This document shows positions 35,074 to 42,570 of a DNA stretch of 47,309 nt, piece by piece (the first letter of the stretch is position 1; each line of letters starts with the position of its first letter). Position numbers and translations under genes: made by a program. The stretch lies in contig NZ_CP038274.1 in the NCBI RefSeq assembly GCF_004571175.1, positions 1-47,309 on the forward strand. The letters are read 5' to 3'. The stretch comes from Legionella israelensis (GTDB taxonomy: Bacteria > Pseudomonadota > Gammaproteobacteria > Legionellales > Legionellaceae). The notes under the pieces were generated by a model. That model did no database searches. It was given only the letters and a program-made list of their open reading frames with translations, and was not told the DNA's origin.

Positions 35074-35108
35074 CAGTTCGCATTTGCCCCGTTTCTGTAA
35101 TTTAACCC
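35074..35108 (+). repeat. Tn3 right terminal inverted repeat
   Basis: It is the reverse complement of the left end, 35 bp with one mismatch. The stretch 34901-35073 between DUF2442 and this repeat has no gene. Confidence 0.9.
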
Positions 35109-35250
35109 TAATTTCCACGATATCTACCCGTCCATACCTTGGATCATGCCAATCCTCTATTTCATGGGGGAATTCATGCTTAAAGCGTACTTTCACCGCT
35201 ATAGTTTTGTGATTTAGATCAAGGGGTATGGTGATGTTGTATTTGCTCAT
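35109..35250 (-). pseudogene. Hypothetical gene cut by the Tn3 right end
   Basis: It starts MSKYNITIPLDLNHKTIAVK and continues VRFKHEFPHEIEDWHDPRYG for 47 codons before entering the Tn3 inverted repeat, where the frame continues only by chance. No family is recognised. The expected 3' continuation is not found with certainty on the other side of the transposon. Confidence 0.55.
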
Positions 35251-35359
35251 GATAAATCAATTAGGAGTTGTGTGGAAGAACCACTAAAAGTGTTAAATCT
35301 GAAACCCGCTTCAACACGCTATTAATAAATCATACCATGAGAATGAATATCGGGTTAAA

Positions 35360-35560
35360 TTACATGAAATGTGAGTATAGTCTCATTTGCGAAGAAATAG
35401 CCTCCAATCTCTTGTCTTCAGGGGCTTTTGCAATGGCCTGATTGGCTTCTTATGCGGCAAAATGATAAATACAGAATCCTATGAGGATATAAATAACATA
35501 ACATGATAAAAAATAGTTTAGCGTTTTAATTAATGAGCCTTGGGTTTGTTCTTTATCCAT
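35360..35560 (-). pseudogene. Small membrane protein gene with an in-frame stop
   Basis: The frame starts MDKEQTQGSLIKTLNYFLSC, then YVIYILIGFCIYHFAA, and stops at 35450-35452 after 36 residues. Reading past that TAA gives EANQAIAKAPEDKRLEAISS, a plausible continuation up to a second stop at 35360. A single CAA-to-TAA change would explain it. It sits just downstream of the 35623 gene on the same strand, behind its terminator. It could also be a genuine 36-residue protein. Confidence 0.45.
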
Positions 35561-35587
35561 GGGATTAATTCTACCTTGTTTTGGACC

Positions 35588-35614
35588 AAAAAAAACCAGG
35601 CGCAAGGCCTGGTT
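35588..35614 (-). terminator. Rho-independent terminator
   Basis: AACCAGGC and GCCTGGTT form a stem with a 5-nt loop. On the minus strand the stem is followed by a run of T residues (plus-strand A at 35588-35595). It lies just past the stop of the gene ending at 35623 and closes the minus-strand gene row. Confidence 0.8.
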
Positions 35615-35995
35615 AGTAGGATTTAAGTTATCGATGGACGCTCATCATAAAAATGACAAACATCACCATTTTCATTAATTGAAGTGAACGCTGGTGGTGG
35701 TTCACCATGAAAATCAGCCATTTTGTCCAGCGCTTCTTTTAAGCCATATTTGTGATAGTAAGTGCGTAAAATAACGTCACCTTCACAATACTCTAAAGTC
35801 TGCATGGTTTTGGTGTTAACCCATATACCGAAATACCAGGCATCAGATTGTGTATCATATTGTTCCCAACCCTGTTTATAATCCAAGGCAAAATCAAAAT
35901 AATATCTATCACAACCTTCGGCAAAATAGGAAGAAACAACAAAGCTCTTTGAAGACATTTTTTTAACCAGGGTTGTACCACTTTTTTTGCTGATT

Positions 35996-37089
35996 TAGGA
36001 CTTACGCATTGACAGCTTTAAAAAGACCTGTGCCGCCTTGAATAAATCCACGAATATTGGCAAGAAACAGGTCACGCTGAACCTCATACCAATGAGAAAT
36101 CAAGTTTTTAACCCGCATAAACTCAAGCTGAACAAAGCCTTTTATGGCGCAGAAAATATGATTTTTAATTTGATTAGAACCACGCACCTGAAAATGCTCG
36201 ATATGACACACTTGCTTCAAAGCACGATGGTAACGCTCAATAGACCAATGAGCAGCATGAACTCTTTCAAAGTCTTGTTTTTTAATGTTTGGTAAATTAT
36301 CGAGGTCAGGAACGCTGATGATGTAATAGCGATATGATTTTTTGTACATCTGTCTATACACTTTCACCATGCCGTAATCTTTCAAATAAGCCGTTTGCTC
36401 ATCGCCTTGCCAGTCCTCTAATTTTTGTACTTGGGTGTACTGGCCTCGCTCGATTGATACGGTACGGTTACTTTCAACCCCAAACATAAATTGCAAACTT
36501 AATTTCCGTAACGTTTTCATGTTAGTAATGCTCGCATACCAACTATCACCTGTTACCCAGGCCGGTTTTAGCCCCCAGGCCAGTACCTCATGCAGCATTT
36601 CTATAAAGTAGTCATTCTTCGTTTTGCCTTCAGATTTATCGTAAAGACGATAGTTAACGGGCACTGAAATCCCAGCCACATCTGTATAAAAAAGCGTAAT
36701 CAGGTTAACGCCTTTCACAACCCGTTTATGCTTTCCAGACCAGAAATTACCTATCAACTCAGCTTTTTTAGGGTTCATGTAGGGTTTATCTAATACAGAA
36801 TCATCCACGCTAAGTATCCCGCCTGCTAACTCTATTTTATCCGATTCTTCATCAAATAAGTCCTTTGGTTCATATCGTTCTCGTCCTAGAAATCGATTTA
36901 CACTGTCGTGTGATATCGACCCCATCACCTCAGATAAACGCGTACAACTGGGATAGCGCGGATCACTTAACAGATATGAGGTATAAATTACTTCGTTACA
37001 ATGGGCTGTTGAGGGCTTGGTTTTTGGGAGCATTCCCTGCCTGCAAAAAGCACGCATTTTAACAGATTCTTGTCAATGCGTAAGTCCTA
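35996..37089 (-). mobile_element. IS701-like insertion sequence (1094 bp)
   Basis: The inverted repeats TAGGACTTACGCATTGACA are at both ends. The 5-bp duplication TGATT is at 35991-35995 and 37090-37094. The insertion breaks a gene whose frame is restored on removal. The family label is from the transposase and is less certain than the boundaries. Confidence 0.88.
36002..37057 (-). CDS. IS701-like DDE transposase
   Basis: This 351-residue protein has LAGGILSVDDSVLDKPYMNP (first Asp), PAWVTGDSWYASITNMKTLR (second Asp) and AAHWSIERYHRALKQVCHIE (Glu in the YREK-type region). VNLITLFYTDVAGISVPVNY is typical of IS4/IS701 transposases. It fills the element almost completely. It appears intact. Confidence 0.85.
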   Translation of the reverse strand: MRAFCRQGMLPKTKPSTAHCNEVIYTSYLLSDPRYPSCTRLSEVMGSISHDSVNRFLGRERYEPKDLFDEESDKIELAGGILSVDDSVLDKPYMNPKKAELIGNFWSGKHKRVVKGVNLITLFYTDVAGISVPVNYRLYDKSEGKTKNDYFIEMLHEVLAWGLKPAWVTGDSWYASITNMKTLRKLSLQFMFGVESNRTVSIERGQYTQVQKLEDWQGDEQTAYLKDYGMVKVYRQMYKKSYRYYIISVPDLDNLPNIKKQDFERVHAAHWSIERYHRALKQVCHIEHFQVRGSNQIKNHIFCAIKGFVQLEFMRVKNLISHWYEVQRDLFLANIRGFIQGGTGLFKAVNA

Positions 37090-37148
37090 TGATTAATTCT
37101 TCTATATGAGCATGAGACAAAAGGGTTTCTTGTTCATTCATTTTATAC

Positions 37149-37187
37149 CTCCTTAATATTGAATAAAGGAGAAACCCAAAGGGTTTC
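37149..37187 (-). promoter_or_regulatory. SD-sequestering leader of the interrupted 139-residue gene
   Basis: On the minus strand CTCCTT (complement of 37166-37171) can pair with the SD AAGGAG (complement of 37149-37154), 8 bp from the start. A GAAACCC/GGGTTTC hairpin overlaps the anti-SD by one base. It is one of several leaders of this type in the row. Confidence 0.6.
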
Positions 37188-37223
37188 CCCTTTGGGTGGT
37201 TTGCTTAAAATCCAGCATATAAA

Positions 37224-38617
37224 GGTCAAGTCCAAAAAGTGCTGTAAATTCCCATTAATTCAGCCTATCAAGTTAGTACGTTATTTAGTCAAAGCATTCA
37301 TCCCTACAACATTAGACTTTCCGGCTTCATTCTCAGCCAGCCAGTCATTAAATTCGTCCATATTAAGATAACGCCTTGATTGCCACTGCTCGTTTTGTTC
37401 AGCTAATAAAGCGCCAATCAGCCGCCATGCAGAATCATCATTAGGAAATATCCTTATCACTCGTTCTCGGCGCCTGATTTCCTCGTTAATTCGCTCTTGC
37501 ATGTTGGTGGTGCGAAGTCGCTTCCTGTATTTCTCCGGCAACGCCATAACTACCATGGCATCGTCAAAAGCCTCCTCAAGGCAGGTAACTGATTTTGGTG
37601 CTTTTTTCTCAAAGGCATCAATAAAATCATCGCGTCTACGCCTGGCTTCTTCCATATCAGGTGCCTGAAAAACAAGCTTTGCCTTTTCAGCAACATCTTT
37701 GCGGTGTCTGACAGAGCAGTGCCCGAGGATGTTGCGCATCAAGTGAACTTGGCATCGTTGCCAGGTTGCACCTTGAAAGTGCTTTCTAGCCGCTTCCACA
37801 AGCCCTGCATGCTGGTCTGACACAACATACATCACGCCTTTTAGCCCACGAGATTTTAGCCATTTAAACGCTTCATCCCATGTAGCATAGCTCTCAGTGT
37901 CACCAATGCGAAGGCCCAGTATTTCACGGTAGCCATCACTTCTGATACCCGAGATGGTCAAGGCTGCTCGAGACACGACTCTGTCACCATCACGACACTT
38001 GATAAACATCGCATCAACCATGATAAATGGGTAGTTGTCACCATCAAACCGACGCTCGTTGAAGGCTCTGACTCTTGCATCAAGACCAGAACACAGTTGA
38101 CTGACGGTTGACTTTGAAAAACTAGCACCGCAAAGTTCTTCAGTAATGTTATTAACTTTTCTGGTTGATACGCCATTAACAACCATTTCCATCAGAGCCA
38201 ATACAAAAGCCTGCTCACTGCGTTGATAGCGCTTAAAAATATCGGTAGAAAAAGAGCCATCACGTGTCTGCGGCACTTGAAGAGTGACTGGTCCCACACG
38301 AGTGTATAGTTGTCTTGGACGGTAACCGTTACGATAGCCTATACGTTCACCTGAACGTTCATGCTTGTCTGCTCCCAGACTTTCTGACACCTGTGCCTCC
38401 AATACCTGATTCAATACACCTTCAACAAGCTTTGCGAGCCCATCCTGGCTTGATAAAAGTTCTGGAAGCAATTCCTTTCCAACTGTAATATTGTAATCCG
38501 TCATCGCTAATCTCCTTCGATAGTTATTGTTTTTCACAACTCAATAGTACCGAATTTTAGCGATGACTCCACTCCTAAAAAGTCAACCTGAATTTACAGC
38601 AGTTTACGGACATAACC
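37224..38617 (-). mobile_element. IS256-family element copy 3 (1394 bp), intact
   Basis: Ends and length equal copy 2. The 8-bp duplication CATATAAA is at 37216-37223 and 38618-38625. It is inserted between the 139-residue gene and DUF932, in noncoding DNA. Confidence 0.95.
37281..38504 (-). CDS. IS256-family transposase, copy 3
   Basis: The 407-residue protein is the same as copy 2 (IMVDAMFIKCRDGD, YVVSDQHAGL). The start MTDYNITVGKE follows the same GAAGGAGAT RBS. One base difference upstream opens the frame 11 codons further, but that extension is outside the conserved gene. Confidence 0.95.
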   Translation of the reverse strand: MTDYNITVGKELLPELLSSQDGLAKLVEGVLNQVLEAQVSESLGADKHERSGERIGYRNGYRPRQLYTRVGPVTLQVPQTRDGSFSTDIFKRYQRSEQAFVLALMEMVVNGVSTRKVNNITEELCGASFSKSTVSQLCSGLDARVRAFNERRFDGDNYPFIMVDAMFIKCRDGDRVVSRAALTISGIRSDGYREILGLRIGDTESYATWDEAFKWLKSRGLKGVMYVVSDQHAGLVEAARKHFQGATWQRCQVHLMRNILGHCSVRHRKDVAEKAKLVFQAPDMEEARRRRDDFIDAFEKKAPKSVTCLEEAFDDAMVVMALPEKYRKRLRTTNMQERINEEIRRRERVIRIFPNDDSAWRLIGALLAEQNEQWQSRRYLNMDEFNDWLAENEAGKSNVVGMNALTK

Positions 38618-38634
38618 CATATAAATCTGGTTGT

Positions 38635-39429
38635 TTAAGCGACTTGTGGTAGCAATTTCTCAGCAGCAGACCAAAGTTCACAATTTAATCGTACGTTTTG
38701 ATCGATAGATTTAACTTCTCGGCTTCTGGTTCGTTGCGGCCAACCCCGCTCGTTGCGATATATGCCAGAAATACCACCGCGGATAATGTTTTCCTGAATT
38801 ACATTTAATACAGTAAATAAATCATTATCCAAATCGCCAACCCGTCTTGGTCTTAAAAGCTTGTCAGGTGTGATAGCGATAGCGGCATTTCCATCAAATC
38901 GAAGTGAGTGAGCTTTTTGGGCAAGATATAATTTCTCATCCTGCTCTAAAGATATTGACTGCATGGTTTGAACTGCATTCATCAACATATCAAAACACTT
39001 AACGATAGTATGTGTGCCTTCTATGACATTATCTATGATGTTACCAAAGTGTTTGACTCTGACTTCATCATACTCAGAACCTGCGACCATACCGTTACTG
39101 CATACCAGGCGATACAAACCTGCCATTAAACGATAAGAAGAAAGACCGTCATGGGAATTGATTAATATTATCTCAGGAAAATACTCTGAGGCTGAATAAT
39201 TCAAATCATAACGTCTAAACCGTATCATATGCTTTGAGAATAGTTTTTTTTCCTTGGTCCGTGAGCCTGTTTGATAGGCTTTGGTTGGATAAAAACCTTC
39301 TGACATAAGCTTTTCAACAACCATGGCGGTTGAAATTGGCTGATATCTGTCACTGGTATTTTCATAGCCTTCCTGGGTATATAAAGAAGGAACGATATGT
39401 GCCAGTTGGTTCATTGATAAATGTTGCAT
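38635..39429 (-). CDS. DUF932 protein (plasmid/ICE backbone)
   Basis: This 264-residue protein has MQHLSMNQLAHIVPSLYTQE at the start. RYQPISTAMVVEKLMSEGFY and MIRFRRYDLNYSASEYFPEI follow, then LINSHDGLSSYRLMAGLYRL and VCSNGMVAG, which are diagnostic for DUF932. Such proteins are common in conjugative elements and phages; their role is not settled. The ATG at 39429 has AAGGAG upstream; an in-frame start at 39570 would cross the upstream hairpin and is rejected. Confidence 0.88.
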   Translation of the reverse strand: MQHLSMNQLAHIVPSLYTQEGYENTSDRYQPISTAMVVEKLMSEGFYPTKAYQTGSRTKEKKLFSKHMIRFRRYDLNYSASEYFPEIILINSHDGLSSYRLMAGLYRLVCSNGMVAGSEYDEVRVKHFGNIIDNVIEGTHTIVKCFDMLMNAVQTMQSISLEQDEKLYLAQKAHSLRFDGNAAIAITPDKLLRPRRVGDLDNDLFTVLNVIQENIIRGGISGIYRNERGWPQRTRSREVKSIDQNVRLNCELWSAAEKLLPQVA

Positions 39430-39435
39430 GATTTT

Positions 39436-39486
39436 CTCCTTAAAAATTGAATTAAGGAGCACCTTCCCTGGCAGGGAGGATGCTCC
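39436..39486 (-). promoter_or_regulatory. SD-sequestering leader of the DUF932 gene
   Basis: CTCCTTAA (complement of 39452-39459) can pair with the SD TTAAGGAG (complement of 39436-39443). The same bases are the 3' arm of a hairpin with TGCTCC/GGAGCA arms (39481-39486 and 39456-39461). The two pairings exclude each other. Confidence 0.65.
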
Positions 39487-39518
39487 CTGTGGGAAAGTGT
39501 TTAAAACAATTAAACAAA

Positions 39519-39689
39519 TTAAATGCCAAGAATGCTGGAAAGGCTGTAGCCACATAGGCAAATAAAGCATTCGTCAATTTCAGATTTATTATTGCTGTTG
39601 CAATAAATGTCTTCTAAATATTGCGATTGTTTTTCTTTGCAGTCGGTGTTTTCCATGATTCTTTTTGTAATGAGTTCAATTGCATTCAT
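39519..39689 (-). CDS. Small hypothetical protein (56 residues)
   Basis: It starts MNAIELITKRIMENTDCKEK and ends FICLCGYSLSSILGI. Its ATG overlaps the stop of the upstream gene (ATGA), so translation is coupled. No family is recognised. Soluble, with three closely spaced cysteines. Confidence 0.6.
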   Translation of the reverse strand: MNAIELITKRIMENTDCKEKQSQYLEDIYCNSNNKSEIDECFICLCGYSLSSILGI

Positions 39690-39916
39690 GATTTTTTCAC
39701 CAAAAAATGAGTCCTCAAATACCGTTCGAGACCTTTGATTAAATCGGCAACAAACCACCCATCATTATAACCAAGGTGATCGCAGACAATTAGCTCGTCA
39801 TCATCGAAGCCATAATCTTCATCAGTAAGACGCTCAATCAGTTTTTGGAAACTAATATCATCTGGCCAGTAATTAAGATGGTGGCCGACAGCTGTTAATT
39901 GGTAGTTGTCCATCAT
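39686..39916 (-). CDS. Small hypothetical protein (76 residues), ICE-type
   Basis: It starts MMDNYQLTAVGHHLNYWPDD and is acidic (RLTDEDYGFDDDELIVCDHL). The first or second Met could be the start. It has AAGGAG upstream in a leader hairpin. No domain is recognised. Confidence 0.65.
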   Translation of the reverse strand: MMDNYQLTAVGHHLNYWPDDISFQKLIERLTDEDYGFDDDELIVCDHLGYNDGWFVADLIKGLERYLRTHFLVKKS

Positions 39917-39924
39917 GAAAAATT

Positions 39925-39964
39925 CTCCTTATATTAAAAGGAGCACTCCCACAGGGAATGCTCC
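39925..39964 (-). promoter_or_regulatory. SD-sequestering leader of the 76-residue gene
   Basis: CTCCTT (complement of 39938-39943) can pair with the SD AAGGAG (complement of 39925-39930), and the same CTCC is in the hairpin GGAGCA/TGCTCC (39940-39945 and 39959-39964). On the minus strand the hairpin is followed by TTTTAATAT. Confidence 0.65.
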
Positions 39965-39998
39965 CTATGGGGTGTGAAACATTTAAACGAAAGAAGGC

Positions 39999-40442
39999 TC
40001 AAAACGACGGAACGCTATCTTCAAGAGGTTCATCGCCTAATATTGCCTTGATGTTAGCCATATGCTGCTCAGGGCTTATAGGTGTTGAGTCCTCTTTGGC
40101 TTCGCTGCTTGTCGTTCTTTTGTCCAAAAACTCAAGCTTGGTAACAACAATATTTGCCTGTCGATGTTGATTACCATCAACATCACTCCAAACATTGTTC
40201 CTAAGCTTACCTTCAAGGTAGACATAAGAGCCTTTTTGAAGGTGCTCGCAAGCTTTTGCAAATTTTCCAAAAAACAACAGCTGATGCCACTCTGTCACCT
40301 GCTCCCAATGATCGCCTTTTTTAATGTGTTCATTGGTTGCAATGGATGTAGAGTAAAAGACAGAACCATCTTTTGTTGAAATTGCTTTGGGTGCCAGGCC
40401 TAAATGACCAATGATTTGTACCTTATTAAGTGATCCACTCAT
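39999..40442 (-). CDS. ssb: Single-stranded DNA-binding protein
   Basis: This 147-residue protein begins MSGSLNKVQIIGHLGLAPKA. WEQVTEWHQLLFFGKFAKAC and LQKGSYVYLEGKLRNNVWSD complete the OB fold of SSB. The C-terminal tip (DEPLEDSVPSF) keeps the acidic-hydrophobic end but not the exact DDDIPF. It protects single strands during conjugative transfer and plasmid replication. The ATG at 40442 follows AAGGAG. Confidence 0.93.
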   Translation of the reverse strand: MSGSLNKVQIIGHLGLAPKAISTKDGSVFYSTSIATNEHIKKGDHWEQVTEWHQLLFFGKFAKACEHLQKGSYVYLEGKLRNNVWSDVDGNQHRQANIVVTKLEFLDKRTTSSEAKEDSTPISPEQHMANIKAILGDEPLEDSVPSF

Positions 40443-40444
40443 AA

Positions 40445-40519
40445 TTTTCTCCTTGATTGATTTTGAAAAAATGCACAAGAGAAAACTATCCGCACAAGGT
40501 GGGAAATTTTCTCTTGTGC
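40445..40519 (-). promoter_or_regulatory. SD-sequestering leader of ssb
   Basis: GCACAAGAGAAAA (40473-40485) and TTTTCTCTTGTGC (40507-40519) form a perfect 13-bp stem. The minus-strand sequence TTTTCTC in it can instead pair with GAGAAAA, which overlaps the SD (complement of 40445-40451). Confidence 0.65.
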
Positions 40520-40564
40520 GGTATGCGGAAATAAATCTAACCTGGACTTGCGTCCAGGCTAAAC

Positions 40565-40765
40565 TTAAATGGTGACAGAAAAGACAGCGCTTGCAGGCTT
40601 ATTATACTTATCCCTTATAGCCGATTTTATTTTTTTGATGGCCTTTTCAATGTCATCGAGTTCAAGCAAGCTAAATTGAGCTTCTAGCTCTTGAATTTCG
40701 TTGGCAACATTGGAAAGTTCGAAAATAATACGTTCATTGCAGGATATAGCATTGTTTAATTGCAT
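40565..40765 (-). CDS. Small coiled-coil protein (66 residues)
   Basis: It starts MQLNNAISCNERIIFELSNV. The middle is a charged helix (ANEIQELEAQFSLLELDDIE, then KAIKKIKSAI). AAGGAAAC lies before the ATG. No family is recognised. It is in line with ssb. Confidence 0.55.
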   Translation of the reverse strand: MQLNNAISCNERIIFELSNVANEIQELEAQFSLLELDDIEKAIKKIKSAIRDKYNKPASAVFSVTI

Positions 40766-40768
40766 GAT

Positions 40769-40822
40769 GTTTCCTTAAAAAATCCTGGAAACACCAGTCC
40801 ATCAGGGAAGGGGTTCCCAGAT
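40769..40822 (-). promoter_or_regulatory. Leader with hairpin and weaker SD pairing, before the 66-residue gene
   Basis: CCATC-A-GGGAA and TTCCC-A-GATGG (40799-40822) form a hairpin. GTTTCC (complement of 40787-40792) can pair with the SD-region GGAAAC (complement of 40769-40774). Here the hairpin arm and the anti-SD do not overlap. Confidence 0.5.
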
Positions 40823-40845
40823 GGGTTGAAATAAACAAACAGATT

Positions 40846-41259
40846 TTAATGAATCATTTTAAATAAGGTGGTTAAATAAGCTGCTAAGGATAACCCAATG
40901 GTTAGCATCGTACCCATCAACCATCGCCTTGAGGCAAGAATTTCTTGTCTAAGTTCTTTTCGAGACTCAAGCATTTCCTGGCGTTGAAGGCGTAAATTTT
41001 CATCAAATTCACGCTTTTGCTCGGCAAGACGCAGATCTCGTTGTTCAAGCATCTTATCGCGCTGCTCAAACATTTTATCCCTGTCCTCAAAAACCTTATT
41101 AATCGCTTCATTTAACATGCTGTTAACCTCGTTAACACTATAGATGTTTTGTATTTCCATATCAGTTAAAACTTCAAAACAAGCTTTTGCTGATTTATGA
41201 GAAATTCCTTTACTTTCTAAAAGTGTAACATATTTAAGCGAGTCGCATTGGATTTTCAC
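40846..41259 (-). CDS. Coiled-coil membrane protein (137 residues)
   Basis: The GTG start follows GGAGGAAG. The middle is a long coiled coil with a tandem motif (RDKMFEQRDKMLEQRDLRLA). The C-terminus has one membrane segment (WLMGTMLTIGLSLAAYLTTL). It resembles DUF1640-type proteins in layout. It is the first gene of the left-hand operon. Function unknown. Confidence 0.6.
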   Translation of the reverse strand: MKIQCDSLKYVTLLESKGISHKSAKACFEVLTDMEIQNIYSVNEVNSMLNEAINKVFEDRDKMFEQRDKMLEQRDLRLAEQKREFDENLRLQRQEMLESRKELRQEILASRRWLMGTMLTIGLSLAAYLTTLFKMIH

Positions 41260-41425
41260 TAAACACTTCCTCCATTAAAAGCTGGAAAAAGCGTCCTGCT
41301 GGACGATTTAATCCAGCAAGTGAATAAGCCTTTGACCCAAACCACATGTTGACCCAATTTTTAAAGAGCGCAATAAATATCAAAACCAAACAAGGCCTTA
41401 AATTTATTGATAATTTAAAAAGGGT

Positions 41426-41443
41426 TTTTCACATATGTGAAAA
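41426..41443. promoter_or_regulatory. 18-bp perfect palindrome
   Basis: TTTTCACATATGTGAAAA is a perfect 18-bp palindrome, 167 bp upstream of the gene at 41259. It is a candidate repressor or activator site. It is not repeated next to repeat B. Confidence 0.6.
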
Positions 41444-41470
41444 TAACATTAGGTCGATTTGGTATCGTAA

Positions 41471-41625
41471 CGGTAGGTTTCATTGATGATTCAATGAATA
41501 ACAGTAGGTTTCCAAACTATACGTCCTGTCTTAGGTTAAGGAATAGAATCAGACATTTTACACAAGACCAAAAAACTCTGGTTTCATCGGAGTCTCACCG
41601 ACTCATCAGTTGTGTTTAATTTCAT
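41471..41625 (+). repeat. Direct repeat A (155 bp)
   Basis: It begins CGGTAGGTTTCATTGA and ends TAATTTCAT, and is mostly identical to 44087-44241. It contains a TTCATTGA/TCAATGAA inverted repeat, two copies of AGTAGGTTTCC-like sequence, and a GAGTC/GACTC hairpin. It lies upstream of the operon 41259-35623. Confidence 0.8.
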
Positions 41626-41670
41626 TTTAACGAAACTAATATAAAAGTAAACCCTTTTTCAGCACATATT

Positions 41671-42570
41671 TTAGCCAAGATAAACCTCTGTAATGTTGGG
41701 TCTTGAATGCCCAAGTTCACGGGTTAGTATGTGTTTGACTTTTATATCAATTTTTCGCTCATGCTCATTCATATCTTGCTTTTTCTTACCTCCTAGAAAG
41801 GGGCATTCCCATCCTTGTCCTCCATTATCAAAATAACGGGTCAGTTCTTTGTAACGTTCTTGAGCGTAGGTATGTCTTAGGCCATGTAAGTTTTTAAGGC
41901 CCATCTGTCGTGTCTGATAGACATATCGATTTAGATGTTTTTTATAACTGTCATTTTCAGGGATTAATGATTTTCCTGGTGTGACAAGACTTTGGACCTT
42001 GCGAATCCATTCTTTTTGTTCATCTGTCCTAATGGGTATGTTTCTTCCAATACCACCTTTGGTCCAGCTGGGCTTTAATTTTAAATAACCATCGTTAACG
42101 GCTTCTTTAATGACGATTTTAAGTGATTCTTCTCGTCTTAAGCCAAATAGACGCTGGCCTTCGAGCGATAATTTAATGTATGGATTAGTACATTTACTCA
42201 AATCAAGGTGATAGATTCCTCGGCTATGCTCGGACTTATAAGCTCGGGCATCGATTTGATAGGCAGAGTTTTCTTTTTTAACAAGTTTTTCATCTCCCAT
42301 GATACGGCCAAGCTCACGTAATTTTGATAAGCAGTTTTTGATGGTCCCTGGGCTTTTTTCCTGTGCTTTCCAGTGCTCAACCAGTTTAAATACATGTTTT
42401 GCTTTTAACCCTTTAACATGGGCGATCTTAAATCCCAGCTCATGCAGGTCCTTCACGCATTTGATTAATATGTGTTTCATATCATGTCGGCTGGCATGAG
42501 ATTGGTAGTTTGATTGTTTCACAATCTGATTGATTGAGTATTCGGCACTTCTTAATTTATTCAGGCTCAT
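41671..42570 (-). CDS. Tyrosine recombinase/integrase, active-site complete
   Basis: This 299-residue protein has a SAM-like N-terminal domain and a catalytic domain. FGLRREESLKI carries the first Arg, LHGLRHTYAQERYK the His-x-x-Arg, and LGHSRPNITEVYLG the second His and Tyr. It resembles the integrase_1/Phage_int_SAM_2 type of ICEs. It overlaps the upstream recombinase-like gene by 14 bp and has AAGGAG before the ATG. Confidence 0.8.
   Translation of the reverse strand: MSLNKLRSAEYSINQIVKQSNYQSHASRHDMKHILIKCVKDLHELGFKIAHVKGLKAKHVFKLVEHWKAQEKSPGTIKNCLSKLRELGRIMGDEKLVKKENSAYQIDARAYKSEHSRGIYHLDLSKCTNPYIKLSLEGQRLFGLRREESLKIVIKEAVNDGYLKLKPSWTKGGIGRNIPIRTDEQKEWIRKVQSLVTPGKSLIPENDSYKKHLNRYVYQTRQMGLKNLHGLRHTYAQERYKELTRYFDNGGQGWECPFLGGKKKQDMNEHERKIDIKVKHILTRELGHSRPNITEVYLG

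Larger units (their letters stand above)
29655..35108 (+). mobile_element. Tn3-family transposon, complete (5454 bp), carrying an ankyrin gene
   Basis: The 35-bp terminal inverted repeats (29655-29689 and 35074-35108) begin GGGTTAAATTACAGAAACGG and differ at one position. Inside, in order: ankyrin gene, candidate resolution site, tyrosine recombinase (tnpI), tnpA, DUF4160 and DUF2442. The tnpI-tnpA plan resembles Tn4430-type elements. The 5-bp flanks AGACT and TAATT do not match, so there is no target duplication; rearrangement after insertion is likely. A left-end fragment of a second copy lies at 13846-15477. Confidence 0.9.
35623..37141 (-). pseudogene. 139-residue hypothetical protein gene, split by an IS
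   Basis: The N-terminal 17 codons (MNEQETLLSHAHIEELI) lie at 37141-37090. After removing the IS and one TGATT duplication, the frame continues SKKSGTTLVKKMSSKSFVVS, through to the stop at 35623. The C-terminal part contains YYFDFALDYKQGWEQYD and WYFGIWVNTKTMQTLEYCEG. No family is recognised. It belongs to the conjugative-element gene row, with its own SD-sequestering leader (37149-37187). An internal ATG at 35958 may still give the C-terminal 111 residues, but without a good RBS. Confidence 0.8.
41260..41670. other. Regulatory gap between operons (palindrome and 155-bp repeat A)
   Basis: This region holds no gene. A hairpin with arms TGCTGGA and TCCAGCA lies at about 41298-41318. The perfect palindrome TTTTCACATATGTGAAAA is at 41426-41443 and repeat A at 41471-41625. 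Confidence 0.6.

Noticed and set aside
35050-35250. Intact 66-residue gene
   Set aside because: Its last 19 codons are the Tn3 inverted repeat and cannot be native.
37281-38537. Longer IS256 transposase in copy 3 (418 residues)
   Set aside because: The extra 11 codons arise from a single-base difference upstream; the conserved start with RBS is at 38504.
38635-39570. Longer DUF932 start at 39570
   Set aside because: The extra 47 codons cross the upstream gene's stop and the leader hairpin. The ATG at 39429 has a good SD.
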